Assembly (NCBI RefSeq): GCF_016909155.1
Contig: NZ_JAFBFG010000007.1
Location: 37,982 to 101,981, forward strand
Length of the DNA stretch: 64,000 nt
Origin: Chryseomicrobium aureum
GTDB lineage: Bacteria; Bacillota; Bacilli; Bacillales_A; Planococcaceae
Direction of reading: 5' to 3'
The number at the start of each line of letters is the position of its first letter. Position 1 is the stretch's first letter. This document shows positions 51,319 to 59,827 of the stretch, piece after piece. Below the pieces are notes generated by a model. That model was not told the origin of the DNA and did not search any database. It worked only from the letters and a program-made list of their open reading frames with translations. Position numbers and translations under genes: made by a program.

Positions 51319-51319
51319 A

Positions 51320-51856
51320 TTATGATTTTTGTCTTCTCATAAAATAATAAACGATTATGCCTATGCCAATTAAAAAAGGAATTCCTATTAACCAAAAACT
51401 AATGGGAGTGCGGTCCAAGGAAAGGTCCACTTGCTCATCAGGCAACTGCCCTTCACCAAGGATTAATAAATCATCGGCTGCTGAAGAAGCGAGTGTTGTT
51501 CGATCACAAATACTTGTTGTATAGCCGGTTCCAGAATCTTGGGCATAAATCAAATAGTCCAGTCCGGTTTGAAATTCAAAACCACATTGTGCAGAGTCTC
51601 CATAGGTCACAATAATTTGTTGAGATTGCTTCTCTCCTTTAAATATCCGTGACACTTCTACTAATACTTCTTTGTTACCTGCACTACTTGATTGCTTGAT
51701 TTCACGTACAGTTCCCATAATCACAAGTGCGCTGCTCTCTAGTTCTTCTTGTACTGAGAATGGTTCCACACAGCTACATGCCGAAGCTGTCGGGGTAAAG
51801 TATGGAAGCAACATAGAAAACAATATCATGCATAAAACTAGAATACTTCTTTTCAA
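51320..51856 (-). CDS. Secreted NTR/TIMP-like domain protein, membrane-anchored
   Basis: A 178-residue protein. The signal peptide (ILVLCMILFSMLLPYFTPTASA) ends directly before CSC, so the mature protein begins with the Cys-x-Cys of netrin/TIMP-like domains (ACSCVEPFSVQEELESSALVIMGTV). QCGFEFQTGLDYLIYA and a late ICDRTTLAS provide further cysteines for disulfides. The C-terminal helix ISFWLIGIPFLIGIGIIVYYFMRR anchors it. It is exported and may inhibit or bind an unknown partner. Start is TTG at 51856 with a GGGGGA site. Confidence 0.8.
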   Translation of the reverse strand: MKRSILVLCMILFSMLLPYFTPTASACSCVEPFSVQEELESSALVIMGTVREIKQSSSAGNKEVLVEVSRIFKGEKQSQQIIVTYGDSAQCGFEFQTGLDYLIYAQDSGTGYTTSICDRTTLASSAADDLLILGEGQLPDEQVDLSLDRTPISFWLIGIPFLIGIGIIVYYFMRRQKS

Positions 51857-52028
51857 GACAAGTCCCCCTTTTGATGAGTAGACCTTATTTGGTTGAATTT
51901 GGTTACAATTATCTTCTTCAATTATTTCGTATCATTTGGAAAATGTCGACAGAAAGTTTGAAGAATGAGAAACTAATTGGAAGTAATAATTTCCATTTTC
52001 ACTTAGAACAAATATAGAGGTGATTGAA

Positions 52029-52460
52029 ATGCAGACATATTGCACAGAGACAAGGGGCTATTTTGTCATTTACGGAGATGATTTTCCACTCGAAGAATTT
52101 ACAGAAGCAATGGGAGTTTCTCCGACAGAAGCCCATAGACAAGGTGAAGAATTTATTAGAGGTAAAACAAAACATACGCGCTTTGAAACTGCGTGGGAAT
52201 TAGGCAGCGATTATGTGGATACGGATCATCCGGATGAAGTAATCGAAACGATAGTAGCTAAACTACATAACTCAGTAGATACTATTAACTTGTATAAAGA
52301 AAGGTACAAGTTAGAATGTAAACTCGTTGGGGTCATAACTTTCAAAACTGCGCAGACGCGAGGTTTAATAATTTCTCCAGAACTTGCTGGGTTCGCAAAT
52401 AAGATAGGCGCACCATTCGAATTTGATATTTATAATGAATCCACCGAAGACGAGTTTTAA
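52029..52460 (+). CDS. DUF4279-family protein
   Basis: A 143-residue soluble protein of the DUF4279 family. FVIYGDDFPLEEFTEAMGVSPTEAHRQGE and TAWELGSDYVDTDHPDEVIETIVAKLH match its two conserved blocks. LVGVITFKTAQTRGLIISPELAGFANKIGAPFEFDIY is the third. Members occur near toxins and polymorphic immunity genes in some genomes, but no such gene is next to this one. ATG 52029 follows AGAGGTGATT. It stands alone and ends at a hairpin terminator. The role is unknown. Confidence 0.85.
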   Translation: MQTYCTETRGYFVIYGDDFPLEEFTEAMGVSPTEAHRQGEEFIRGKTKHTRFETAWELGSDYVDTDHPDEVIETIVAKLHNSVDTINLYKERYKLECKLVGVITFKTAQTRGLIISPELAGFANKIGAPFEFDIYNESTEDEF

Positions 52461-52483
52461 GAGATACTTAAATACCTCACAAA

Positions 52484-52528
52484 AAGACAGTAGTTCCTCT
52501 TAGTGTTAAGTGAAGAAGCTACTGTCTT
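52484..52528 (+). terminator. Terminator after DUF4279 gene
   Basis: AAGACAGTAG (52484-52493) pairs with CTACTGTCTT (52519-52528), followed by CTTTCT. Confidence 0.78.
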
Positions 52529-52555
52529 CTTTCTATCCTAAATTTAACTAGTGTA

Positions 52556-52807
52556 TTAAAGCGCCGAAATCTCAAACCCTAAAACGACTACGCCCAACAG
52601 AGCAATCACCGAATAGAAAATGAACGCCCCTTTTTTGTTATTCCGACGTGCATCAATCGCCGACACTGTAAACAACGTCATCAACAACAACGTCGACAAA
52701 ATATCTAAAAACGGATTATCGATTATGTACGACGCAATAATACTGATTAACGCCACAACCGCAATCCCCACACCTATCTTATTCATCCTTAACCACCTCA
52801 GCTTCAT
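52556..52807 (-). CDS. Small membrane protein of unknown function
   Basis: An 83-residue protein with three short hydrophobic segments (GVGIAVVALISIIASYII, LDILSTLLLMTLFTVSAI, AFIFYSVIALLGVVVLGF) separated by DNP and a basic DARRNNKKG loop. ATG 52807 follows AAAGGAGA. Extending to 52864 adds residues without a better site. It is preceded by the divergent acetamidase-like gene. No family is recognised. Confidence 0.68.
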   Translation of the reverse strand: MKLRWLRMNKIGVGIAVVALISIIASYIIDNPFLDILSTLLLMTLFTVSAIDARRNNKKGAFIFYSVIALLGVVVLGFEISAL

Positions 52808-52936
52808 TGTATCTCCTTTCATACGATTGATTCCAGTCAAAGTTCCAAGAAATTCATAGTACACTTCACATGACTATATCTCGATTTCGAGCTATACTAA
52901 AACTGAATTTTCAGATACTACGAAGGAGGAAATGAA

Positions 52937-54238
52937 ATGCAAAAAGCAACAGATACTCTTCTCGTGAATACATTTATTGATGGTGTACTCGACCCACAAA
53001 AAGAAATGCTGGGACCCGTTCGTGATGGTGGCCATATTATCGCCAACACAGCACCTGGATGCTGGGGACCAATGATTACGCCTTGCATCCGCGGAGGACA
53101 TGAAGTTACAAAACCTGTTTATGTAGAAGGAGCAGAACCCGGAGATGCCATTGTTGTGAAGATCCATTCGATTCGTGTGACGTCTCTTGCAACCGCTTCC
53201 GGAAATGATGCTCCTGTGGAAGGCCGCTTTTTAGGCGATCCATTTGTCGCTGTAAAATGCCCGGGTTGCGGAACAATGTATCCGGATACGGTTATCAAAG
53301 GAATCGGGCAGGAAGCTATCCGTTGTGCGAATTGTGATGCAGATGTTACACCATTCGTCTTCACAAACGGGTATACAATCGGCTTCAGTGAACACGGGGA
53401 CGTGGGTGTCACAGTATCAAAAGAAGCGGCAGAAACCATTGCACACGATGGTCGTCACTACATGCAAACTCCGGAAAATTCTGTGCAGAATCCGATTGTC
53501 ACATTTGCACCTCACGATCTAGTGGGTGTCGTAGCGCGCATGCGTCCTTTCCTTGGTCAACTTGGAACTACTCCGTCGCGCCCTATGCCAGACTCCCATA
53601 ATGCTGGTGACTTCGGGTCGTTCTTAGTCGGTGCGCCACATGACTACAAAGTGACGGAAGATGAGTTGAAAGAACATCGCACTGATGGACACATGGATAT
53701 CAGCCGCGTTCGTGCGGGTGCCACATTGATCTGTCCGGTCAAAGTTCCCGGTGGCGGAATTTATTTAGGAGATATGCACGCGATGCAAGGCGATGGCGAA
53801 ATCGCAGGGCACACTGCTGACGTCTCAGGAATCGTTCACCTCCAAGTACATGTCATCAAAAACGCTAACTTGGACGGTCCAATCCTGCTTCCAAACGAAG
53901 AAGACCTTCCGTATACAGCTAAACCATTTACAGAACAGGAACGCAAGAATGCAGAAGCAATCGCAAAACAATGGAACATCGAGAAGCTGGAAGAATCGCT
54001 TCCAATCTCAGTAGTGGGGTCAGGTTCGAACCTAAACCTAGCAACTGAAAATGGTCTAGAGCGAGCTGCAGAATTATTCGGCGTGACAGTTCCAGAAATC
54101 ATGAACCGAACGACCATCACAGGTTCGATTGAAATCGGTCGTCACCCAGGGGTTGTCACGATTACATTCTTAGCACCAATCGAGTACCTGAAAAAAGCCG
54201 GTCTGTTTGACGCAGTGTCCACACATTACCGCTATTAA
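52937..54238 (+). CDS. Acetamidase/formamidase family protein
   Basis: A 433-residue protein of the FmdA/AmdA family. GPVRDGGHIIANTAPGCWGPMITP, EPGDAIVVKIHSI, GVVARMRPFLGQLGTTPSRP and PGGGIYLGDMHAMQGDGEIAGHTADV are the family's metal and active-site blocks. A zinc-ribbon-like insert with CPGCGTMYPD and CANCDAD is unusual but seen in a subset of members. It may hydrolyse formamide or a larger amide. AAGGAGGAAA precedes the ATG. It is monocistronic, with a strong terminator. Confidence 0.9.
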   Translation: MQKATDTLLVNTFIDGVLDPQKEMLGPVRDGGHIIANTAPGCWGPMITPCIRGGHEVTKPVYVEGAEPGDAIVVKIHSIRVTSLATASGNDAPVEGRFLGDPFVAVKCPGCGTMYPDTVIKGIGQEAIRCANCDADVTPFVFTNGYTIGFSEHGDVGVTVSKEAAETIAHDGRHYMQTPENSVQNPIVTFAPHDLVGVVARMRPFLGQLGTTPSRPMPDSHNAGDFGSFLVGAPHDYKVTEDELKEHRTDGHMDISRVRAGATLICPVKVPGGGIYLGDMHAMQGDGEIAGHTADVSGIVHLQVHVIKNANLDGPILLPNEEDLPYTAKPFTEQERKNAEAIAKQWNIEKLEESLPISVVGSGSNLNLATENGLERAAELFGVTVPEIMNRTTITGSIEIGRHPGVVTITFLAPIEYLKKAGLFDAVSTHYRY

Positions 54239-54241
54239 AAG

Positions 54242-54272
54242 AAGCGCTGGGGATCTCCCCCGGCGCTTTTAC
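54242..54272. terminator. Bidirectional terminator
   Basis: AAGCGCtgGGGgatctCCCccgGCGCTT stem between convergent genes, followed by T residues. Confidence 0.85.
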
Positions 54273-54997
54273 TTTCTCCAATACTGAGATCCATCGTTCG
54301 CACGTTCGAAGTAGCCATATTCAATTAAATAGCGGCGAAGTGACACGTAATCGTCATGTACTCCTTTTAATACGTCATTCATCTCTTTTTCTGTGTACTG
54401 CTTGTCTGGATTAAACCGTTTCACGATATGATTCAACAAGATCAGTTTGCGCTTTTCTTTGCTAGGAATTGTGGACACTTTCCCATCCAATCCCTCTTTA
54501 AAATATGTCGCCAATACTTTTTCCGTTTCTTCGGCTGTAATCGCATACCGCTCATCCACTTGTGTTGCCCCCTTATGCACATCCATGTATGCATCGTTAG
54601 AATTTAAATTTTTCATGATAGCGAGAAACACTGCTGCTTGTCGCTCTTTTTCCCGCAACTTAAACCGGTGCTGGCGAATCGTTGAGACACTGTTCGCAGA
54701 AGACCGTTTCATAACTTCTTTATCCTCATGCCCTTCATAAAACAGGAAGAGCATTTCTTTTTGCACATCAGACAATCCTGTATATTTTTTATCGAGCGAA
54801 AGAAGCGCATGAAATACGGATTGATGCTCGTCGATGATGTGTAGCTCCATCCGTTTTTTCGCATCAAAGAAACGCTCCCCTACTTGGAACACTTCCCCTT
54901 TCTGGAACGCACCCTTGCAAAAGATGCAGCTGAACCACTTCCCATCCTCTTCGTAGCCTCGTTCCAACACCTCAACCGGAACATCAATGTTAACCAT
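54269..54997 (-). CDS. DUF2087-domain transcription-regulator-like protein
   Basis: A 242-residue protein with three recognisable parts. The N-terminus has a zinc-finger-like C-x2-C...H-x4-H (CIFCKGAFQKG ... ELHIIDEHQ). A LuxR-type helix-turn-helix follows (LSDVQKEMLFLFYEGHEDKEVMKRSSANSVSTIRQHRFKLREK). The C-terminus is DUF2087 (IPSKEKRKLILLNHIVKRFNPDKQYTEKEMNDVL, DYVSLRRYLIEYGYFERANDG). Such proteins are likely transcription factors, targets unknown. The ATG at 54997 follows AAGGGGTT. Upstream sequence is very AT-rich, followed by repeat array G. Confidence 0.85.
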   Translation of the reverse strand: MVNIDVPVEVLERGYEEDGKWFSCIFCKGAFQKGEVFQVGERFFDAKKRMELHIIDEHQSVFHALLSLDKKYTGLSDVQKEMLFLFYEGHEDKEVMKRSSANSVSTIRQHRFKLREKERQAAVFLAIMKNLNSNDAYMDVHKGATQVDERYAITAEETEKVLATYFKEGLDGKVSTIPSKEKRKLILLNHIVKRFNPDKQYTEKEMNDVLKGVHDDYVSLRRYLIEYGYFERANDGSQYWRK

Positions 54998-55154
54998 ATA
55001 ACAAAACCCCTTATTGTTTATATATTTATAAACAATAATATATTTAATTTTATTAAAAGTAAACAAAAACTATAATTGTTTATTGATTTTATATTTATTT
55101 ATCCTCTTTACTAAATCCCCTGCACTGTGTGACGTGAAGATGATTTACACCTTC

Positions 55155-55415
55155 AGCGACGATTCCTCCGATTCTAGCGACGTAAAATCATAATCCAGCG
55201 ACGAAAATCATCATCCTAGCGACGAATAGCCCTCACCCCCGCGCCTTAGCGACGATTCCTCCGATTATAGCGACGCAAATTCATGATCCAGCGACGCAAA
55301 TCATCATCTTAGCGACGAATAGTCCTCATCCCCGCGCCTCAGCGACGATTGTTTCGATTCTAGCGACGAAAACTCATAATCCAGCGACGAAAATCGCCAG
55401 TAGAGCGACGAAGCA
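55155..55415. repeat. Array G: AGCGACGA words in 93-bp higher-order repeats
   Basis: Twelve AGCGACG words start at 55155, 55176, 55197, 55218, 55248, 55269, 55290, 55311, 55341, 55362, 55383 and 55404. Spacing is 21, 21, 21, 30 and repeats, giving a 93-bp unit present nearly three times, with the linkers also conserved between units (for example CCCCGCGCCT before each new unit). No open frame crosses it. It lies upstream of the DUF2087 gene and beyond the end of the acetyltransferase gene. No other gene is seen in 54998-55523. Confidence 0.88.
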
Positions 55416-55498
55416 ATTACCCACAAGCAAATCTCAGCACTTGATCTTTGAAATGCACCGAGCAACAGTACAAAAAGCCTTGGATTTGTTTTCTACAC

Positions 55499-55525
55499 AC
55501 AAAAAACACCCCAAAATGAGGTGTC
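55499..55525 (-). terminator. Terminator after acetyltransferase gene
   Basis: ACACC ... GGTGT stem (55506-55524) followed by TTTTTTG on the minus strand. Confidence 0.8.
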
Positions 55526-56024
55526 AAACAAACTTGGCCATCAGCACATCATCAAGATAGGTGCCATCCGCCAACTTATATTCTTTTAGCTTTCTGCCTT
55601 CTTCCACAAAACCGAGTTGCTTGTAGAGCGCAATTGCTCGGGTATTTGTTGCGAAAGTAAATAGCGAAATCTTCTCAATCACTGGGTGGGCATGCGCCCA
55701 GTCAATCAGTCCCTGGACCAACTGCTTCCCATAACCTTGACCGCGAGCTTCTTGCTTGATCATTACACCAAACTTCCCAGTGTGCCTCACTTTTATTCGA
55801 CCTTCCGTTTGAAAAACCAACCAACCCACAACTTCGCCGTCTTTCTCAGCAACAAAGAGCACTTCATTCGGATGCTCTTGTTTTGCTTGAATCCACTCGC
55901 GTTGCCCTTCAACCGTCTGGTGAAATTCATCTATAGTAGATACAAAATAAATCTCTTCTGTTAAAACTTCTTTTTGGATAGCTACCATAGCTTCCGCATC
56001 TTCTGGCCTAGCTAAACGAATCAT
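55524..56024 (-). CDS. GNAT-family N-acetyltransferase
   Basis: A 166-residue acetyltransferase. IRLARPEDAEAMVAIQKEVL opens it, and GWLVFQTEGRIKVRHTGKFGVMIKQEARGQGYGKQLVQGLIDWA contains the acetyl-CoA loop Q-E-A-R-G-Q-G-Y-G. NTRAIALYKQLGFVEEGRKLKEYKLADGTYLDDVLMAKFV is the classic end of the RimI/PhnO-like group. The pattern suggests acetylation of an amine or peptide N-terminus. AAGGAGTC precedes the ATG. Confidence 0.92.
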   Translation of the reverse strand: MIRLARPEDAEAMVAIQKEVLTEEIYFVSTIDEFHQTVEGQREWIQAKQEHPNEVLFVAEKDGEVVGWLVFQTEGRIKVRHTGKFGVMIKQEARGQGYGKQLVQGLIDWAHAHPVIEKISLFTFATNTRAIALYKQLGFVEEGRKLKEYKLADGTYLDDVLMAKFV

Positions 56025-56036
56025 TGAATTGACTCC

Positions 56037-56270
56037 TTATATAAAACCGAATATGAGATCACCTAAAACTAGTGTAGAAGCGACACTAACAATAATAAAT
56101 AGAATAGAGTTAACTTTTCTCCCTGCTTTCCATTCATTTAAAGCTGTTATTGCCCCTATATATGGCATTGTGAACATGAATATAGTGTAATATATATCAG
56201 TCTGAGTAATTAAATACGCAAGTGCACTCACTACACCCACTAACCCAAAAAGAAACGTAATCACTCTCAT
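56037..56270 (-). CDS. Small membrane protein of unknown function
   Basis: A 77-residue protein with hydrophobic segments ITFLFGLVGVVSALAYLIT, YYTIFMFTMPYIGAITAL and ILFIIVSVASTLVLGDLIFGF and a basic loop EWKAGRKVNS. The ATG comes directly after the stop of the upstream gene, with AGTGGAGTG as ribosome site. It is last in a three-gene membrane protein operon (57133 to 56037). The role is unknown. Confidence 0.68.
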   Translation of the reverse strand: MRVITFLFGLVGVVSALAYLITQTDIYYTIFMFTMPYIGAITALNEWKAGRKVNSILFIIVSVASTLVLGDLIFGFI

Positions 56271-56750
56271 TTATTTCACTCCACTTTCTTCAGCCACCCT
56301 CTGCATCTCCTCACTCTCTCCAGAATAAGGATTCACTTTAAACTGACCACCTGTTTTTGTATGTACAAGATAATAATTGATTCCGGAAGGCTGCTCGATT
56401 TCGACACTTACGGATTCCGCTTCCTCGTTATGCACGTTCTCCACGATCTCCATTGCCTCCACAAACGTGTACTCCGGCTGAATGATCGGAAAAAGGAGAA
56501 GACTCGCCGCGACTCCCACGGAAATTGCGACGTAAACAGGCCGCATGCTATCAAAGTTATCACTCATCCAAGCAATAAAGAAAGCAACTATCAGCACTAC
56601 AGCAAGCGCGATAGGAAGCGTTTGAAAGTTTTGCACGGGTTCTAACAAACTGTGTCCGGCTAATGCATTGTCAAAGAAGACACCTACTGATGCAAGCAAT
56701 CCAATAAATCCGCCGAACATACCAAGTGCCGCTCTGCGCTCTTCTGTCAT
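56271..56750 (-). CDS. Membrane protein with PepSY-like C-terminal region
   Basis: A 159-residue protein. Three helices (LGMFGGFIGLLASVGVFF, LPIALAVVLIVAFFIAWM, PVYVAISVGVAASLLLFPII) are followed by an extracytoplasmic region. Its INYYLVHTKTGGQFKVNPYSGESEEM looks like a PepSY repeat, and similar lines occur in the gene at 45847. A helix, EAMEIVENVHNEEAESVSVEIEQ, precedes it. Start ATG overlaps the upstream stop by 4 bases. It is the middle gene of three. The role is unknown. Confidence 0.7.
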   Translation of the reverse strand: MTEERRAALGMFGGFIGLLASVGVFFDNALAGHSLLEPVQNFQTLPIALAVVLIVAFFIAWMSDNFDSMRPVYVAISVGVAASLLLFPIIQPEYTFVEAMEIVENVHNEEAESVSVEIEQPSGINYYLVHTKTGGQFKVNPYSGESEEMQRVAEESGVK

Positions 56751-57133
56751 GACGCTTCCAAACCGGAATTCTTTTTATAGAAAGGTGTTTTTTGAAGTAG
56801 ATAATCAAGTAGAGCAAAGAGGGCGGCATAAATCAATCCGGTCATGAAAAATAGTAGGAATCCCATTCCTTGAACAACGAATAAACCAAACAATCCGCTA
56901 ATCATCCCCCCGACAATACCATGTAATACAAGGGATAAAACGGGGTTTGTAAGTTTGTTCTGTAACAACCAGGAGAATGGAATGCCAATTAGAAAAACAA
57001 AAGGCACTGCAAATGCTGAAACCACAAGCCCAATCGTGAAAAAGTTTGTCCGCCACTCACTAAAAATAAACGGTACTAAGAAATAGCCAATTACTACGGT
57101 CAGAGCAGCAACCTCAAGTTTCCGATTCAACAT
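56747..57133 (-). CDS. Membrane protein of unknown function
   Basis: A 128-residue protein of four helices (VAALTVVIGYFLVPFIF, FFTIGLVVSAFAVPFVFLIGIPFSWLL, VLSLVLHGIVGGMISGLFGLF, FLLFFMTGLIYAALFALLDYLL) with a short basic tail. GAGGAAGAGG precedes the ATG. It starts the operon continuing to 56037, each gene overlapping or abutting the next. No family is recognised. Confidence 0.68.
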   Translation of the reverse strand: MLNRKLEVAALTVVIGYFLVPFIFSEWRTNFFTIGLVVSAFAVPFVFLIGIPFSWLLQNKLTNPVLSLVLHGIVGGMISGLFGLFVVQGMGFLLFFMTGLIYAALFALLDYLLQKTPFYKKNSGLEAS

Positions 57134-57256
57134 AGGCCCTCTTCCTCTCTGTTTATACCTCTTACTCCTTCATACGAATTTGTTTGTCGGAAGTTTCATA
57201 TACTACCAGTTTATTCAAAATAGTTCGGTTTGCCTACTTTTATTTTCATCGCTAAC

Positions 57257-57964
57257 TTAACACCTTACATATTTCCGCTTAAAGCCAAGCTTCCCTCGCG
57301 TCATCCACTTCTCGATTGTCGCTGAGGCATCCAATACAGCGGTTTTTTTCCCTGGTCGCTCCAATTCAATCTGCCCGATTTCCCGTGACACCTCGAGGGC
57401 CTTTTCGTGAAGCGGGATGAAAGAGATGGCAACTGTATACACAAAGTTGTTCATAGACGATTGTGCGCGTGGTGGTGCGGAGTGGATTGTCATCTTCACG
57501 ACATCTAACAATCGACTAACCTTCTCGACATCGAATTCTTCGTCTTTTCGGTTGCCGAGTAGCCAGCAATACGTACTCCATCCAGCAGAGCGTTTCAACT
57601 CCTCGCCACTTTCAATCCAAGTATCCGCGACTTCTTGAGCGATTGATGCTTCTGATAAAGTAACGGCCACTACAAAATCGGACAACATATAAAAATAGGC
57701 GGTCTCCATCCACCTGTCGAAATCCTCTGCAGTCATCGCGTCTGGATCTGCAATGACACCTGCGAAATACATCGCATCGTAATTTCCTGTTGCGTACAAT
57801 TCTTCTGCAAGCGGCTGGTTTCGTTTAATCACTTTCTTCATCGGCTTCATAGCACCAGTTGCTACACCAAACAACGGCTCTTTTGCACCATTCCCCATAT
57901 AAAGCTTTTTCGTCCGTTCCGTTCCTAGAGATTCCAATTCACGCATCACGTCTTGCACGTTCAT
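57257..57964 (-). CDS. DNA alkylation repair protein, AlkD-like
   Basis: A 235-residue all-helical protein of the AlkD/DNA_alkylation (HEAT-repeat) family. YMGNGAKEPLFGVATGAMKPMKKVIKRNQPLAEELYATGNYDAMYFAGVI corresponds to the first repeats. WMETAYFYMLSDFVVA, RSAGWSTYCWLLGNR and SAPPRAQSSMNNFVYTVAISFIPLHEKALEV follow. AlkD removes 3-methyladenine and 7-methylguanine. The C-terminal WMTRGKLGFKRKYVRC supplies a basic tail. AAAGGAGG precedes the ATG. It is monocistronic. Confidence 0.87.
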   Translation of the reverse strand: MNVQDVMRELESLGTERTKKLYMGNGAKEPLFGVATGAMKPMKKVIKRNQPLAEELYATGNYDAMYFAGVIADPDAMTAEDFDRWMETAYFYMLSDFVVAVTLSEASIAQEVADTWIESGEELKRSAGWSTYCWLLGNRKDEEFDVEKVSRLLDVVKMTIHSAPPRAQSSMNNFVYTVAISFIPLHEKALEVSREIGQIELERPGKKTAVLDASATIEKWMTRGKLGFKRKYVRC

Positions 57965-58153
57965 AACCTTTCCTCCTTTAGTGGTAAAACAACCCCAGTT
58001 GTTGTCTCAAATTCTATATATTTTCAGCATACCGAAACAAACAATAATTGTCTTTAAAATTTCAAGTTCTTTTGATTTACTTCTGTTTAAATTATGGTAT
58101 TCTTTTCTCATTGCGCTCATGGAGCAAACACTTTGAGTAAGGGGGTTTTCACC

Positions 58154-59071
58154 TTGAAACTACGCGTTTCTGCTGTTCAATATCATCTTCACACCATCCA
58201 AAACTTTGAACAGTTCGCCGATCAAGTGACACATTACGTCAAGACGGCAGCTGAGTTCAATACAGAGTTTATTTTATTCCCGGAATTCGTCACGACCCAG
58301 TTGCTGTCAATTTCTGAAACTGGCCAAGGCCAACCGATTCAAAACCTGACACTTTATACAGATGCGTATCGCGAACTATTCTCACAACTTGCGATGGAGC
58401 ACGGCGTCTACATTATCGGTGGAACGCATGTTATGCAAAAAGGCGATCACCTCTACAACGTCGCTCATTTGTTTTCTCCCGATGGGCATATCGGAGAGCA
58501 AGCAAAGCTTCATTTAACACCAACCGAAGTGTCCGAATGGGGTATCACACCAGGAGATTCGCTTCGTATTTTTGAAACGCCTAAAGGAAAAATCGCAGTC
58601 ATTACGTGTTATGACATCGAGTTTCCGGAAGTTGTACGAATGGCACGAGGGATGGGAGCAGACGTCATCTTCTCACCTTCCTGCACAGATGATCGCCACG
58701 GATTCAACCGAGTGCGCTACACTAGTCACGCTCGTACAATCGAAAATCAGGTGTATGTGGTCACAACAGGTACAGTCGGTTCTCTTCCGACAGTCGACTT
58801 TATGCGTGGAAACTTTGGAGAAGCAGCAGTTATCACACCAAATGATGTCCCATTCCCACAAGACGGTATCCTTGTGAAAGGCGAAATCAACAACGATATG
58901 GTCATCACAGCGGACCTTGATCTTTCACTTCTCTATGAAGTACGCGAACATGGTTCTGTAACTACGTGGCGCGACCGTCGTTTTGATTTGTACCCTGACC
59001 TCGGGAAAGTCGAGACAGAGACGTTGCCGACACCGGATTGGGTAACTGCCAACCGCAACGTGCGCGTATAA
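58154..59071 (+). CDS. Carbon-nitrogen hydrolase (nitrilase superfamily)
   Basis: A 305-residue amidase-type enzyme. The catalytic triad is visible as Glu in ILFPEFVT, Lys in AKLHLTPTE and Cys in VITCYDIEFPE. The C-terminal half has NRVRYTSHARTIENQVYVV and GEAAVITPNDVPFP. The start is probably TTG 58154 after AAGGGGG (LKLRVSAVQYH); the ATG frame from 58094 has a hydrophilic leader without a site. It resembles the hydrolase half of B. subtilis YhcX, in which an acetyltransferase domain is fused; here the acetyltransferase is the next gene. Confidence 0.88.
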   Translation: MKLRVSAVQYHLHTIQNFEQFADQVTHYVKTAAEFNTEFILFPEFVTTQLLSISETGQGQPIQNLTLYTDAYRELFSQLAMEHGVYIIGGTHVMQKGDHLYNVAHLFSPDGHIGEQAKLHLTPTEVSEWGITPGDSLRIFETPKGKIAVITCYDIEFPEVVRMARGMGADVIFSPSCTDDRHGFNRVRYTSHARTIENQVYVVTTGTVGSLPTVDFMRGNFGEAAVITPNDVPFPQDGILVKGEINNDMVITADLDLSLLYEVREHGSVTTWRDRRFDLYPDLGKVETETLPTPDWVTANRNVRV

Positions 59072-59101
59072 TTTCTTCACCAAAAAAAGGAGCGATTTGA
59101 G

Positions 59102-59770
59102 ATGGAGTATGTACAAATCACGGGTATAAATGATCCGTTGTTTCTGAAAATGCACAAGTTGATGCAGGATGTGTTTCCTGCGGAGGAAGTGCTTGAATAT
59201 AGTTTATGGGAAGGTCCACTACAAGACCCGACGATTCGTATGTTTGTAGCTGTTGAAGACGGCGAAGTAGTGGGCGCGACGGAATATCGTTTCTATCCGG
59301 ACCGCAAATTATCCATGACAGATTTCACATTGATTGGAAAAGAGGGGCTTGGCGTTGGTCCGTTCCTAGCGAAGAAACGTCATGAAGATTTGATGCATTT
59401 ATCGTTTGAACATGGCATCGAGTTAATTGGCGTGTTTGCGGAGATTTATGACCCGTACCGTGCGGAGCGCCACGACTTTGGTGGGCTGCAGGCGATGAAT
59501 CCGTTTGTTCGTCGTGAAGTTTTGGCGCATCTTGGATTTAAGAAATTAGACTTCACATACGTACATCCCTCTTGGACGAATGAAGGCGACGCAGTGACCG
59601 AACTGGATTTCTGCTTCCTTCCTTTTGCAGACCTTGAGTCCGTTCCAGGAGCAGAAATTGCAGATTTCTTGAAGATGTATTATGCCATCTTGTCTGAGAA
59701 GCCACAAGCTTGGCAGGATATGATCACTCACTTGGAAGCAGCTGGTGAAGTGAAGTTACTAGCTTTATAG
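59102..59770 (+). CDS. GNAT-like acetyltransferase paired with nitrilase
   Basis: A 222-residue protein. It has the fold marks of GNAT-like proteins: QDVFPAEEVLEYSLWEGPLQ, VEDGEVVGATEYRFYP, LGVGPFLAKKRHEDLMHLSFEHGIELIGVFAEI, then ALGFKKLDF-like LAHLGFKKLDFTYVHPSW. The acetyl-CoA pyrophosphate loop is weak. AAGGAGCG precedes the ATG, 30 bases after the nitrilase stop, so the two are co-transcribed. The fusion in YhcX suggests that they modify and hydrolyse related substrates; that is inference. Confidence 0.75.
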   Translation: MEYVQITGINDPLFLKMHKLMQDVFPAEEVLEYSLWEGPLQDPTIRMFVAVEDGEVVGATEYRFYPDRKLSMTDFTLIGKEGLGVGPFLAKKRHEDLMHLSFEHGIELIGVFAEIYDPYRAERHDFGGLQAMNPFVRREVLAHLGFKKLDFTYVHPSWTNEGDAVTELDFCFLPFADLESVPGAEIADFLKMYYAILSEKPQAWQDMITHLEAAGEVKLLAL

Positions 59771-59778
59771 TTGTTAAT

Positions 59779-59826
59779 CAAAAGAACCCCAAGATTCTCT
59801 CACTCGAGAAATCCTGGGGTTTTATT
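59779..59826. terminator. Bidirectional terminator
   Basis: AACCCCA(ag)GATTCTC ... GAGAAATCcTGGGGTT stem, T run on the plus strand and TTCTTTTG on the minus strand. Confidence 0.85.
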
Positions 59827-59827
59827 T

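Noticed and set aside
54998..55100. Replication-origin-like AT-rich region
   Set aside because: Very AT-rich, but no DnaA boxes or iterons with origin genes nearby; more likely the promoter region of the DUF2087 gene.
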